DNA of 64,000 nt from JACVRW01 sp036407035 (GTDB taxonomy: Bacteria; Actinomycetota; Thermoleophilia; Solirubrobacterales; Thermoleophilaceae). Both the position numbers and the translations under genes were made by a program. The stretch covers positions 11,560 to 75,559 of the forward strand of contig DASXAA010000164.1 of assembly GCA_036407035.1 (NCBI GenBank), written 5' to 3'. Positions within the stretch are counted from its first letter, which is position 1. Every line of letters begins with the position of its first letter. Positions 1 through 9,144 of the stretch are shown here, piece by piece. Under the pieces are notes generated by a model. It saw only the letters and a program-made list of their open reading frames with translations. It made no database searches and was not told where the DNA came from.

Positions 1-629
1 GCATGATCCCGCCGCACGACGACTACTGGCCGCGCGTCGCCGAGGTCCTCCGCCGCCACGGCATCCTGCTGATCCTCGACGAGGTGGTCACCGGCTTCGG
101 GCGCACGGGCGAGTGGTTCGGCGCGAACAACTGGGGCGGGCTCGAGCCCGACATGATGGTCTGCGCCAAGGGGCTGACGAGCGGCTACTTCCCGCTCGGC
201 GCCGTGCTCGTCTCGGAGCGCGTCCACGAGATGCTCGAGGGGCAGCAGTTCCGGCACGGCTTCACCTACAACGGCCACCCGACGGGCTGCGCGGTGGCGC
301 TCGAGAACCTGGCGATCATCGAGCGCGAGGGCCTCGTCGAGCGCGCCAGCGAGCTCGGCGCGCACCTGCTCGCCGGGCTGAAGCGGCTCGAATCGCTGGA
401 GGCGGTCGCCGAGGCGCGCGGCTTCGGGATGATGGCCGGGCTCGAGCTGCGTGTGGACGACGCCACGGAGCTCGCCGACCGCGTCCGCGCCGGCGGCGTG
501 ATCGTCCGGGCCAGCGGCCAGAGGCTCGTCATGTCGCCGCCGCTCGTGATCGACCGCGACGACCTCGACACGATCGTCGAGGTGCTGGAGCGCGAGCTCG
601 CGCGCACGCCGGTGGGTGCCCCGGCGTGA
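1..629 (+). CDS. Class III PLP-dependent aminotransferase, C-terminal part (cut by window start)
   Basis: The reading frame is already open at the first base, so only the last ~208 residues are present. They hold the family core: the PLP-ring aspartate motif LDEVVTGFGR, the Schiff-base lysine in CAKGLTSGYFPLG, and the TYNGHP motif of the omega-amino-acid/taurine:pyruvate aminotransferase branch. The enzyme moves an amino group from an omega-amine or beta-amino acid to a 2-oxoacid; the substrate cannot be read from sequence. Its TGA overlaps the GTG of the IclR gene (GTGA at 626-629), so the two are translationally coupled. The regulator and cupin downstream suggest a small catabolic operon that begins left of the window. 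Confidence 0.9.
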   Translation, partial: MIPPHDDYWPRVAEVLRRHGILLILDEVVTGFGRTGEWFGANNWGGLEPDMMVCAKGLTSGYFPLGAVLVSERVHEMLEGQQFRHGFTYNGHPTGCAVALENLAIIEREGLVERASELGAHLLAGLKRLESLEAVAEARGFGMMAGLELRVDDATELADRVRAGGVIVRASGQRLVMSPPLVIDRDDLDTIVEVLERELARTPVGAPA

Positions 630-1354
630 GCCCGCGCTCCACCACGGTCGAGAAGCCGCTGCCGGCGATCCAGTCCGTGGAGCGGGCCGCGCGGCTGCTC
701 GCGCTGTTCACGGTCGACCGCCCGGAGCTGACGCTGACCGATGTGACCGAACGCTCGGGTCTCAGCAAGGCGACCGCGCACCGGTACGCGACCGCGCTGC
801 TGGGCGCCGGGCTGCTGCGGCTGCATGGCGGCGTCTACACGCTCGGCCCGCGGATCGTCGAGCTCGCCTCGGCGGCGCTCGAGGGCCTTGCCGTCGTGCG
901 CGTGGCCGGCCCCTACCTCGACCGCCTCGTCGCCGAGACGGGCGAGACGGCCGTGCTGTCGGTCTGGGACGGCGAGGCGCCGGTCGTCGTGCGCACGCAG
1001 GACAACACGAGCAGGCTCGTGCGGATCGTGGTGGCGACGGGATCGCGCCTGCCGCCCGACTCCGCGCAGGGCCAGGTGTTCCGGGCGTTCCTCGACCGGG
1101 ACGGCTCGACGCCGGAGCTCGAGCGGGTGCGCGAGCTGCGCATGGCCGAGAACGCGGCCGTGGTGGACGGCATCGCCGCGCTGGCCGCCCCCGTCTTCCA
1201 GGGCGCCGAGATCGCGGCGACGCTGGCGCTGGTCGGCACGATCGCGTCGATCGAGACCGACCCGGGTGCCCCGATGGCGCGCGCCCTGCGAGAGGCGGCG
1301 GAGACGCTCTCGACGGAGCTCGGCTTCGTCGAACCAGAGAGGAGGGAGCCGTGA
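626..1354 (+). CDS. IclR-family transcriptional regulator
   Basis: The predicted 242-residue protein has an N-terminal winged helix (about residues 14-75: 'SVERAARLLALF', then 'LTLTDVTERSGLSKATAHRYATALL') and a C-terminal effector-binding GAF-like domain (about 85-240), the normal IclR layout and length. The GTG at 626 was chosen because it overlaps the upstream TGA and gives the usual short leader before the helix-turn-helix; the same frame is open further upstream inside the aminotransferase gene. It is followed by a well-spaced GAGAGGAGGGAG ribosome binding site for the cupin gene. It probably controls this operon in response to the aminotransferase substrate or product. Confidence 0.9.
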   Translation: MSPRSTTVEKPLPAIQSVERAARLLALFTVDRPELTLTDVTERSGLSKATAHRYATALLGAGLLRLHGGVYTLGPRIVELASAALEGLAVVRVAGPYLDRLVAETGETAVLSVWDGEAPVVVRTQDNTSRLVRIVVATGSRLPPDSAQGQVFRAFLDRDGSTPELERVRELRMAENAAVVDGIAALAAPVFQGAEIAATLALVGTIASIETDPGAPMARALREAAETLSTELGFVEPERREP

Positions 1355-1710
1355 AGGCGATCAGGTGGGAAGACATCCCGGACGAGGAGGTCCGGCCGGG
1401 CGTGCGCCGGCGCGGGTTCGGCACGCGCGACGTCATGCTCGTGATGAACGAGTGCCGGCCCGGCATGGACGTGCGCCCGCACTCCCACGACTTCGACCAG
1501 ATCGCGATGATCGTGTCCGGCACGGCGATCTACCACGTCGGCGACGTCCACAACGAGGTCGGCCCGGGCTCGATCATGCACATACCGGCGGGGGTCGAGC
1601 ACTACATCGAGCCGACCGGCGACGAGCCGGTGATGAACCTCGACGTCTTCGCGCCGGCGCGCGAGGACTACATGCACCTGATCGAGGCCTCGAGCGCGCT
1701 GACGGCGTGA
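1351..1710 (+). CDS. Small cupin-domain protein
   Basis: The 119-residue protein is a single cupin barrel. Metal-ligand motifs are visible: 'RPHSHDFDQIAMIVSG' (motif 1, His-x-His...Glu/Gln type) and 'GSIMHIPAGVEHYI' (motif 2, with the C-terminal His). Such proteins are often isomerases, dioxygenases or sugar-binding sensors; nothing here distinguishes these. The GTG start at 1351 follows GAGAGGAGGGAG and sits at the end of the IclR gene (overlap GTGA). It ends in another GTGA overlap with the next gene. Confidence 0.85.
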   Translation: MKAIRWEDIPDEEVRPGVRRRGFGTRDVMLVMNECRPGMDVRPHSHDFDQIAMIVSGTAIYHVGDVHNEVGPGSIMHIPAGVEHYIEPTGDEPVMNLDVFAPAREDYMHLIEASSALTA

Positions 1711-3284
1711 CCCGCCGGCCTGAGCGGACCTGGACGTACGACGCGTCCCACTACCCGGAGCCGCTCACCCCGCTCTCGGGCGACGTCTGGCTGTGGGCGC
1801 TCGGCCTCGGCATGCAGGCGGCGGCGCGTGACCTGCGCGCCCCGTTCGGCGGCTTCGACACGATGCTCCATGGCGACGGCTGGGCCTACGAGTCCGAGCT
1901 CGAGGCGGACTGGGAGCCCGACTCCGCGGCGCTCGAGCGAGCCGCGCTCGAGGTCGCGGAGCGCTGGGAGCGCGAGCTCATGCCGCGCTCGCACGAGATC
2001 ACCGAGGAGATCCGGCGGCTGCGGCCGGAGCGCGGCGACGCGGAGGCGGCGGCCGTGGCGTTCGACCGCCTGATCGAGCTGGTCCGGGAGCAGTGGCACG
2101 TGCACTTCCTGACGGTCGTGCCCGTCCACGCCGCGCGCGAGCTGCTCCACGACGCCTATGTCGAGCTGCGCGGCAAGCGCGACGAGCTAGAGCCATACCG
2201 GCTGATCGAGGGGCTGCCGAACGAGACGCTCGACGCCGACGAGCGGCTGTGGGAGATCGCCGAGCTGGCGCGGTCGCTCGACGTGGCCGACGTGGTCTCG
2301 GAGCTGCCGACGGACGCCGCGCTGCGCCGCCTCGCCACGACACACCACGGCCGCGAGGTGCTCGCGGCGGTCGGCGAGTACCAGCGCCTCTACGGCGGGC
2401 GCTCGCGGCTGCACGAGCTCTCGGAGCCGCGCGCCGGGGAGCGCCCCGAGCTCGTGCTGGAGGGCGTCCGCTTCTTCCTCGAGCACCCGCGCGACCTGCC
2501 CTCCGAGCGCCGCGCGAAGGCGCGCGAGCGGGCGGAGCTCGAGGCGGAGGTGCTCGGCGAGATCGCCGACCGGGGCGAGCGCGAGCGCTTCGCGGAGCTG
2601 CTCGAGCGCGTCAAGGCCGCGGTCGTCCTCGAGGAGACGCACACGTACCACATCGACTATCCCGGCCTCGCGGCGACGCGCGAGGCGCTCCTCGGCTTCG
2701 GCAGGCGGCTCGTCGGCGAGGGCCGCCTCGAGCGCTCGGACGACGTCTTCATGCTGCGCCGCGAGGAGTTACGCCAAGCGCTCGCGACCTCGCCGGACGA
2801 GCCGCTCACCGGCCTCGTCGCCGAGCGCCGGACCGCGCTCGAGCGCGCGCGCCTGACGCACGCCGAGCCGTTCCTCGGCCCGGCGCCCGGCACCGACGAC
2901 CTGCCGCCGATGGTCGCCAAGTTCTACGGCGTGCCCGGCACCGCCACCCGCGACGGCGACTCCCTGCGCGGCACACCCGCCTCCGCCGGCGAGGCCACGG
3001 GCGTGGCGCGCGTCGTGCTCGGCGCCGAGGACTTCTCCCGCGTCCACGCCGGCGACGTGCTCGTCTGCGCCACCACCACGCCCGCCTGGACGCCCCTCTT
3101 CTCGTCGATCGCCGCGCTCGTCACGGACACCGGCGGCATCCTCAGCCACGCCGCCATCGTCGCGCGCGAGTACGGGCTGCCGGTGGTGGTCGGCGCCGAG
3201 GCCGCGACCCGCTTCGTGCCGGACGGCGCGCTCGTGAGCGTGAACGGCGCGAGCGGCGAGGTGCGCATACTGCAGCGGCCCTGA
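1707..3284 (+). CDS. PEP-utiliser mobile (swivelling His) domain protein without ATP-grasp domain
   Basis: The predicted 525-residue protein starts at the GTG of a GTGA overlap with the cupin. The C-terminal ~80 residues are a clear PEP-utilising-enzyme mobile domain: 'TTTPAWTPLFSSIAALVTD', then 'GGILSHAAIVAREYGLPVV' with the phosphorylatable histidine. The first ~430 residues are charged and helical, resembling the spacer found before the His domain in PEP synthase/rifampin phosphotransferase relatives. No ATP-grasp domain is visible in the protein or in the visible part of the operon, so it may work with a separately encoded ATP-grasp partner. No specific function is assigned. Confidence 0.8.
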   Translation: MTRRPERTWTYDASHYPEPLTPLSGDVWLWALGLGMQAAARDLRAPFGGFDTMLHGDGWAYESELEADWEPDSAALERAALEVAERWERELMPRSHEITEEIRRLRPERGDAEAAAVAFDRLIELVREQWHVHFLTVVPVHAARELLHDAYVELRGKRDELEPYRLIEGLPNETLDADERLWEIAELARSLDVADVVSELPTDAALRRLATTHHGREVLAAVGEYQRLYGGRSRLHELSEPRAGERPELVLEGVRFFLEHPRDLPSERRAKARERAELEAEVLGEIADRGERERFAELLERVKAAVVLEETHTYHIDYPGLAATREALLGFGRRLVGEGRLERSDDVFMLRREELRQALATSPDEPLTGLVAERRTALERARLTHAEPFLGPAPGTDDLPPMVAKFYGVPGTATRDGDSLRGTPASAGEATGVARVVLGAEDFSRVHAGDVLVCATTTPAWTPLFSSIAALVTDTGGILSHAAIVAREYGLPVVVGAEAATRFVPDGALVSVNGASGEVRILQRP

Positions 3285-3297
3285 GCGGAGCCGGGTG

Positions 3298-6200
3298 CTA
3301 GCGACGGCGCGGCCGTAGGCTCGCCCGGCGGGCCGTGCCCAGGTTGGCCGCTTCGTCGATCGCCCGGACCGTGACCCTGCCCGTGTCGCCGGGCTCCAGC
3401 CCGCCGACCACCAGCCTGCGCCGCCCCGCCTTCGTGGAGCGGAGCAGGCGCCGGCCGTCGCGCGGCAGGTTGATCCGCACCTCGTAGCCGCCGGCGCCCC
3501 TCACCCTGCTCCAGCGCACGATCGCCCGGCCGCGCTTGCGCTGGACGGTGACCCGCCGCGGGCGCGCGAGCCGCCGCGCCTTCGGCGCGGTGAAGCGCGC
3601 GAGCGCGAGCTTGGCCCGCGGGTAGCCGTCCTGCTCGACGAGCGCGACGATCCGGCGCTTTCGCGCGCCGTAGCCAGCCGGGTGGAAGGCCATCCGCCCG
3701 CGCGCCCGGCCCGTGCTCCCGAGCTCGCGGTAGAGCCCGCCGGCGGCCTGCTCCGCGAAGGTGACGCGCTGGCCCTCGATCCGGCGGATCCTGTAGCGCA
3801 GCGCGCGCCTGCCGCCCTTGCCCGTGACGCGCGCGGTGACCCGGGGGTCGGGCAGCCCGCGGGCGATGCTCACGCCCGCGAGCGGGGGCGAGCCCGGCGC
3901 CGGCTCGATCCGGTAGGGACCGCCTGGCGGCTTGCCGATCAGGACGTAGGTGGTCGCCGGCTCGGCGAGCTCCTGGGCGACGAAGCGGCCCGCGACCACG
4001 GCGGCGGGGCGGCTCGTGACCAAGCTGCCGTCCGGGGCCGTGACCGTGACCCTGGGCGCCCCGCCCTGCCCCGTGAGCGCGAGCGCCGCCAGTTGCAGCC
4101 CGCCCGGGATAGACACGGACCGCCCGCTCTGCGCGGAGCGCGCGCCGCTCGGCGGCTCCAGCTTGAACTCACCGAGGTTGCAGGTCAGGGTCGGGAACGC
4201 GTCGCCCCACCTGTAGGAGACGCCCAGGTAGTCCGGGCCGATGTCGGGCACGCCCGGGATGTCGGGGACCTCGACGCAGCCGGTCAGGCCCTTCGTCGAG
4301 ACCACCGCCTTCCCGCTGCCGGAGATCCCGAAGATCGTCGCGGTCGCGTCGCCGCTCGCGCTGAACGGGTAGGGCCTGCGCAGCGACAGGAAGCCGTCGA
4401 CCTTCGCGCTGACGTTGCCGAACCCCTCCCACCTGCCGGGCGGCGGGAACTGGAAGGTCCCGTCGAACGAGAAGAGGTTGTCGGTCGAGTAGCGGACGTG
4501 GCCGGTCGCGAACGGCAGGCCGACGACCTTGAGCGTGCCGGTCGCGTCGATCGACGCCGGCTTCGGCTCTGGCGGGAAGGTAAGGGTGACGTTGCCGTCC
4601 AGCTCGCTGACACGGAACAGGCCCCGTACCGTCGGGCCGCCCTGGAGCTCGACCGTGCCCTTGAAGGTGCGCGAGCCGGCCTCGTCGAGGTAGTCGAAGG
4701 CAAGCTTGTCGAGGCCGACCAGGGGCTCGGGGGGCGCGCCCACGATCGGCAGGGTCGGGTCGAAGGGCGTGTCGATGTGGAGCAGGTTGAGGCGCCCCTC
4801 CCGGAACCCGAAGCCGACGGTGAGCGGCGGGCCGTACGCCGGCGGCAGCTGCACCTTCGCGCTGCCCTTGAACACGTCGGGGTCCGACTCGTAGACGACC
4901 TCGACCTCGGCGATCCGCAGCTTGCCGATCCGCGCCTCCGGCACCTTGATCCTGAATCCGTCGAGCACGAGACCGCGCCCATCGGCCGTGCGCAGGGTCA
5001 CGTCGCCGGTCACCCCGCCGAGCAGCGCCGGCAGCCGGAACTCGGTGTCGATCAGGGCGGTCGCCTCCTTCGCCACCCTGAGCTCGGCGTCGCCGTCGAC
5101 CGGGAACGAGAAGAGCCTCTCCGCGAACCGCCCCAGGTCGCGGAACACGCTGCCGTCCGCGACCCCGAGCCGCTGTAGGCGGCCCTCGCCCGCGGGCAGC
5201 TTCCAGGAGACCGGCCCTCGGTCGAGCGTCACCCCGCCCACCCTCACGCTCGCCTCGCCGCGCGTGTCGAGCGTCCGCTTCTCCCTGTCCAGCGTCAGGC
5301 GGTAGCCGGCCGATGCCTGGCGCGGCTCGACGTTCACGCCGTTCACCGTCGCCGGGCCGCCGGTGACGTAGCGCGGCCCGTCACGCCGCAGGCAACCCTC
5401 GAGCGCCCTCACGACGACGACGCCGACCGTCACCGACTGCGGGCAATCGTCTCCGCCCGAGCCCGACCGGCCGAACGGCGCCAGGTTGATCCCCTTGCGC
5501 GCGAAGACGACCGCGCCGCCCCCGCTTCGGCTCGCGGCCACGCGTGCGTAGACGCTCCGCGAGAGGCCCTTCGCCACCACGTCGATCGGGCCCCAGCTCA
5601 GACCGTCGGTGGAGGTGCGGTGGCTGAGCTGGCGGCGCCCCGGGGCGACCGTCTCGTTGAACACGGCGTGGAGCGTCCCGCCCGCGTCCTGGTGGAAGTC
5701 GCCGTTCTGGATGTACGCGGCGGTCTTGCCGCCCGAGCGGCTGACGAGCCGGGCCGGGCCGAACCGGTTGCCGGACCGGACGAACGGCCTGACCAGGAGC
5801 CTGCTTCGCTCCCTCCCGCTCGCGCCCCTGTCCTCGCCGATGAGGTACAGCCCGCGCGGCCCGCCGGCGAGCAGCGGGAAGCCGCCGCGGCCGACCTCCG
5901 CCTCGCCCGACCAGTTCGCCGCGTCGTTGTACGGGCCGGCGCCCAGCCAGGTGCGGAAGAAGATGCCGCCGCGCCCGTGCACGACGAGCGGCCAGGTCGG
6001 GGCGGTCAGGCCGACGGAGACCCGCTCGAGCGGGGGCGCGAGGGCCGCTGCCGCCGTCGTCAGCGCATCGAGCGGCGCGGCCGAGTAGGCGCCGGTCGAG
6101 AAGCCGAGCGAGAGCGAGAAGTCGCCCGGACCCGGCTCGACGCTCACCAGCTCGGGCTCGAAGTTGTACTCGCCGATCACCCGCGGCTCGAGAAAGCTCA

Positions 6201-6591
6201 CGCCTCCGTCGACCGAGACGACGGCGTAGACCCTCGTGCGGGGGTTGTGTCCCGCGCCGGGGTCGAACGATCGGGTGGTGGTGAGCACGAGGTCGCCGCT
6301 CGGCATCAGGGTCGCGTGCACGGCCCCAAGCGCCGCGTCGGCTCCGGGCAGGGCGAAGTCGCGCCGCGCGGCACACCCCCGGGCGCCGCGCGGGACGCGG
6401 CAGTACACCGACACGTGGCCGCCGCCGGCCGGCCTGTCCCACACCACGTGCGCCGTCCCGTTCGCGTCCACGGCGATCTCCGGGCGCGCCGCGGCCCCGT
6501 CGCCGGTCAGCTTGAAGGTGGTGGCTGCCGCCGACGGCGGCGCCGCGAGCAGCAGCGCGGCCACCAGCAGGAGAGCGGCCCGGCGCAGCAC
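3298..6591 (-). CDS. Very large exported beta-rich protein with sialidase-like N-terminal repeats
   Basis: The 1097-residue product (GTG start) opens with a typical Sec signal peptide (basic start, leucine/alanine core, AAA cleavage region near residue 23). About residues 30-400 read like a beta-propeller: 'PEIAVDANGTAHVVWDR', 'VSVDGGVSF' and 'TSTDGLSW' resemble BNR/Asp-box blades. The middle (450-850) is repetitive beta-sandwich-like sequence, and the last ~150 residues are strongly basic and fibronectin-III-like. No catalytic motif was recognised. It starts 4 bases after the stop of the methyltransferase gene, so the two are probably co-transcribed. Likely secreted or surface-bound; function unknown. 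Confidence 0.8.
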   Translation of the reverse strand: MLRRAALLLVAALLLAAPPSAAATTFKLTGDGAAARPEIAVDANGTAHVVWDRPAGGGHVSVYCRVPRGARGCAARRDFALPGADAALGAVHATLMPSGDLVLTTTRSFDPGAGHNPRTRVYAVVSVDGGVSFLEPRVIGEYNFEPELVSVEPGPGDFSLSLGFSTGAYSAAPLDALTTAAAALAPPLERVSVGLTAPTWPLVVHGRGGIFFRTWLGAGPYNDAANWSGEAEVGRGGFPLLAGGPRGLYLIGEDRGASGRERSRLLVRPFVRSGNRFGPARLVSRSGGKTAAYIQNGDFHQDAGGTLHAVFNETVAPGRRQLSHRTSTDGLSWGPIDVVAKGLSRSVYARVAASRSGGGAVVFARKGINLAPFGRSGSGGDDCPQSVTVGVVVVRALEGCLRRDGPRYVTGGPATVNGVNVEPRQASAGYRLTLDREKRTLDTRGEASVRVGGVTLDRGPVSWKLPAGEGRLQRLGVADGSVFRDLGRFAERLFSFPVDGDAELRVAKEATALIDTEFRLPALLGGVTGDVTLRTADGRGLVLDGFRIKVPEARIGKLRIAEVEVVYESDPDVFKGSAKVQLPPAYGPPLTVGFGFREGRLNLLHIDTPFDPTLPIVGAPPEPLVGLDKLAFDYLDEAGSRTFKGTVELQGGPTVRGLFRVSELDGNVTLTFPPEPKPASIDATGTLKVVGLPFATGHVRYSTDNLFSFDGTFQFPPPGRWEGFGNVSAKVDGFLSLRRPYPFSASGDATATIFGISGSGKAVVSTKGLTGCVEVPDIPGVPDIGPDYLGVSYRWGDAFPTLTCNLGEFKLEPPSGARSAQSGRSVSIPGGLQLAALALTGQGGAPRVTVTAPDGSLVTSRPAAVVAGRFVAQELAEPATTYVLIGKPPGGPYRIEPAPGSPPLAGVSIARGLPDPRVTARVTGKGGRRALRYRIRRIEGQRVTFAEQAAGGLYRELGSTGRARGRMAFHPAGYGARKRRIVALVEQDGYPRAKLALARFTAPKARRLARPRRVTVQRKRGRAIVRWSRVRGAGGYEVRINLPRDGRRLLRSTKAGRRRLVVGGLEPGDTGRVTVRAIDEAANLGTARRASLRPRRR

Positions 6592-6595
6592 GGCC

Positions 6596-7435
6596 TCAAC
6601 CCGCGATGGCGCAGAGGGCGACGCCGGGGACCTCGTAGCCGCTCTCGGTCGCGAACCGGCCGAGTGAGTCCTCGGCCTCCGCCTTGACGGCCGCGCGGTC
6701 CGACTCGCCCAGCTCCCTCACCGCGAGCCCGATCGGGCCGGCGGTGTCGGCGATCAGGTCCAGGTACCCGTCCGCGTCCGGCAGCACGAAGCGAACCGGC
6801 ACCTCCTCGGTGCGCAGGTCGGCGAAGCCGGCGCCCCGCAGCAGCTCCTCCGTGCGCCGCGCATCCGCGAGGCTGAACGGCCCGGGGGCCGGAGGGGGCG
6901 GCGGCGGCTCGACGTGGCCGCGCTGTATCAGGCTGATCGCGATGGTCCCGAAGAACGGGTTGCGCTCGAGGCTGCCCCAGACCGCGAGGGCGAGCCGGCC
7001 GCGCGATCGCAGGACCCGGCGCGTCTCGGCAAGGGCCGTTGCCGGATCGACCATCAGCATGTATCCGAAGCGGCACAGCACGCCGTCCACCGAGTCGTCG
7101 TCGAGCTCGATCCTCTGGGCGTCGATGACCCTGTAGTCGACGTTGGTCACGCCGAGCGCAGCGCCGCGCCGGCGCGCCGCCTCCAGCATCGCCTGCGAGA
7201 AGTCGGACGTGATCAGCCTGCCGGTCTCGCCCACGACCGCCGCGGCCTCGAACCCCGTGTCCCCCACGCCGGCGGCGAGCTCGAGCACGGTGTCGCCCGC
7301 GTGCGGGCGAAGCTCGCGCAGCATCCACTCCCGAACCGGCGCGCAGGTCTGCTCCACCTCCGGCCGGCGGCGCTCCCATGTGGGGGCGATCGCCTCGGCG
7401 ATCCGGTGGACCTCCTCGCGGATGTCGGTGGCCAT
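6596..7435 (-). CDS. Class I SAM-dependent methyltransferase
   Basis: The 279-residue protein has the Rossmann methyltransferase motif I (VLELAAGVGDTGFEAA, about residues 52-67), an acidic post-I strand ('LITSDFS') and the UbiE-like 'VLCRFGYMLM' region. The ATG at 7435 was chosen because GGAGG (plus-strand complement CCTCC at 7440-7444) lies just upstream; 18 further in-frame codons upstream look like leader. It resembles UbiE/COQ5-type small-molecule methyltransferases, but the substrate is unknown. It lies directly upstream of the giant exported protein. Confidence 0.85.
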   Translation of the reverse strand: MATDIREEVHRIAEAIAPTWERRRPEVEQTCAPVREWMLRELRPHAGDTVLELAAGVGDTGFEAAAVVGETGRLITSDFSQAMLEAARRRGAALGVTNVDYRVIDAQRIELDDDSVDGVLCRFGYMLMVDPATALAETRRVLRSRGRLALAVWGSLERNPFFGTIAISLIQRGHVEPPPPPPAPGPFSLADARRTEELLRGAGFADLRTEEVPVRFVLPDADGYLDLIADTAGPIGLAVRELGESDRAAVKAEAEDSLGRFATESGYEVPGVALCAIAG

Positions 7436-7475
7436 GGGTCCTCCTTGGGCGGGGCTCGTCGATCCTCGGACGACG

Positions 7476-9068
7476 CTACGCCCGGTCACCGCGCCGCGCC
7501 ATCGGGAGTTCTCCCCATGTGACCAGCCCGTGCTCCATCGCGAACACGGTGGCCGCGGCGCGGCTCGAGACGCCCAGCTTGCGGTACGCGTTCTGGATAT
7601 GGCGGTCGGCGGTCTTGACCGAGATCCCGAGCGCCCGCGCGACCTCCTTGGTCTGGAGCCCCCGCGCGAGCATGACGACCACCTCGGCCTCGCGCTCGGT
7701 CAGCCCCGCCGGCCGCTCGAGGCGTGGCGGTGCGTGCCCCGCCGCCCCCACCACGGCCGCGACCGCGTCGGGGTCGAGGCGCCCCGAGTCGGCCTCGCCG
7801 GCGAGCGTCCGCGCGGCCTCCTCGGACGGCAGCGGGCGGCGGTGGGGACGCGGCTCTGTCATCGCGTGGAAGGCGTCGGCGGCTGCGAGCAGCCGGGCCG
7901 GGAATCCGAGCTCGTGACCGGCAGCGCCGCGGTGGTAGCCGGAGCCGTCGAGGCGCTCGTGGTGCGCGCCCGCCACCGGCGCGAGCGCAGAGAGGAAGGT
8001 CGAGCGCGACAGGACGCGCTCGGTCTGGTACGGGTGCAGGCGCACCTGCTCCCATTCGTCGGCGGTCAGAGGCCCGGGCTTCTGCCAGACCGCCGGGTGG
8101 ACCGCCACGCGGCCGAGGTCGTGCACAAGCCCCGCCCGCCGGATCCCCGTCACGCCGTCCGCGTCGATGCGGCAGCGCTCGGCGGCCGCGCCGGCCAGCC
8201 CGGCCACACCCGCGGAGTGGCCGCTCAGGTACGGCGAGGCCAGGTCGGCGAAGGTGCCCATCGCTGCGAGTCCGCGGGTGATCCCGTCGCCCTCGAGCAT
8301 GAGCGCCGGCGCCGGCTCCAGCGCGAGCACCTCCTCCCACGCCGACGCGCCCTCGGCCGGCGCGAGCATCTCCGCTCCACCGTCGGCGACGCAGGCGGCC
8401 ACCTCCGGGTCGAAGGCACGCCCGGCGCGCTCGCCTATCAGGCGGGCCGCGTGCTCAGCACCGCCGAGCGAGCGCTGGAGGGCGGCGTCCATCGCGACGT
8501 GGACGATCCGCATCGGCACGGGGATCTGCTCGCCCTTCGCCCGGCGAAGCGGGCCGCGGCCGTCCCAGCGCTCGGTCACGAAGGCGAGAAGGCCCGGCAC
8601 GGAGGCCGGGGCGCCGACGCGGTCGGCCAGCATCCCGGCCACCTCGCAGATCGCCGAGATCGCTGCGGTCTGCTCCCTCACCGCGCGCGGGAGCCGCCTG
8701 GCCGTCTGAGCGGCGCGCACGAGCCTCGGGCTGCCGGGGTCCGGCAGCGCCCGCAGCAGCCCTCCGACGACCTCGCGCGTGGACCCGTACTTGACCGGGT
8801 TGAAGCTGGCGGTCATCGAGCCGCCGAAGACCTCGGCGGCCGTGTGGGCCTCCGTCGTGCAGCCCGCGTGCGCGAGCAGGCAGGCGTAATAGGTCGCGCA
8901 GGCGTCGTCCCGATCGAGCCCCAGCCGCCCTGCGATCCGCATCGCGATCAGCGTGGTGTGCAACCCGTGCTCGAACGGGAAGGCCATGCCGAGATCGGTG
9001 GCGAGGCACAGCGTCGCGATCAGCTCGGTCGTGCGGACCCGCTCGCTGCCGGGCGACTCAACGGCCAC
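7476..9068 (-). CDS. HD-GYP-type phosphohydrolase fused to a LuxR helix-turn-helix
   Basis: The 530-residue protein (GTG start) contains two HD-like segments. The first (~60-250) is degenerate ('LLAHAGCTTEAH'). The second (~310-430) has HD-GYP hallmarks: 'LVHDLGRVAVHPAVWQKPGPL', then 'HHERLDGSGYHRG'. The last ~65 residues are a LuxR/GerE DNA-binding domain ('LTEREAEVVVMLARGLQTKEVARALGISVKT'). HD-GYP domains hydrolyse cyclic di-GMP or related dinucleotides; the HTH implies that nucleotide or redox state is coupled to transcription. A shorter start is possible. It is a single gene between the methyltransferase and esterase units. Confidence 0.85.
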   Translation of the reverse strand: MAVESPGSERVRTTELIATLCLATDLGMAFPFEHGLHTTLIAMRIAGRLGLDRDDACATYYACLLAHAGCTTEAHTAAEVFGGSMTASFNPVKYGSTREVVGGLLRALPDPGSPRLVRAAQTARRLPRAVREQTAAISAICEVAGMLADRVGAPASVPGLLAFVTERWDGRGPLRRAKGEQIPVPMRIVHVAMDAALQRSLGGAEHAARLIGERAGRAFDPEVAACVADGGAEMLAPAEGASAWEEVLALEPAPALMLEGDGITRGLAAMGTFADLASPYLSGHSAGVAGLAGAAAERCRIDADGVTGIRRAGLVHDLGRVAVHPAVWQKPGPLTADEWEQVRLHPYQTERVLSRSTFLSALAPVAGAHHERLDGSGYHRGAAGHELGFPARLLAAADAFHAMTEPRPHRRPLPSEEAARTLAGEADSGRLDPDAVAAVVGAAGHAPPRLERPAGLTEREAEVVVMLARGLQTKEVARALGISVKTADRHIQNAYRKLGVSSRAAATVFAMEHGLVTWGELPMARRGDRA

Positions 9069-9144
9069 CCCGCGACACTACCCCCGCCGACCGGCCCCCG
9101 CGAGCGGGCCGGGATTCATGGTAAGGAGGCCCGGCTCGGCCCCG

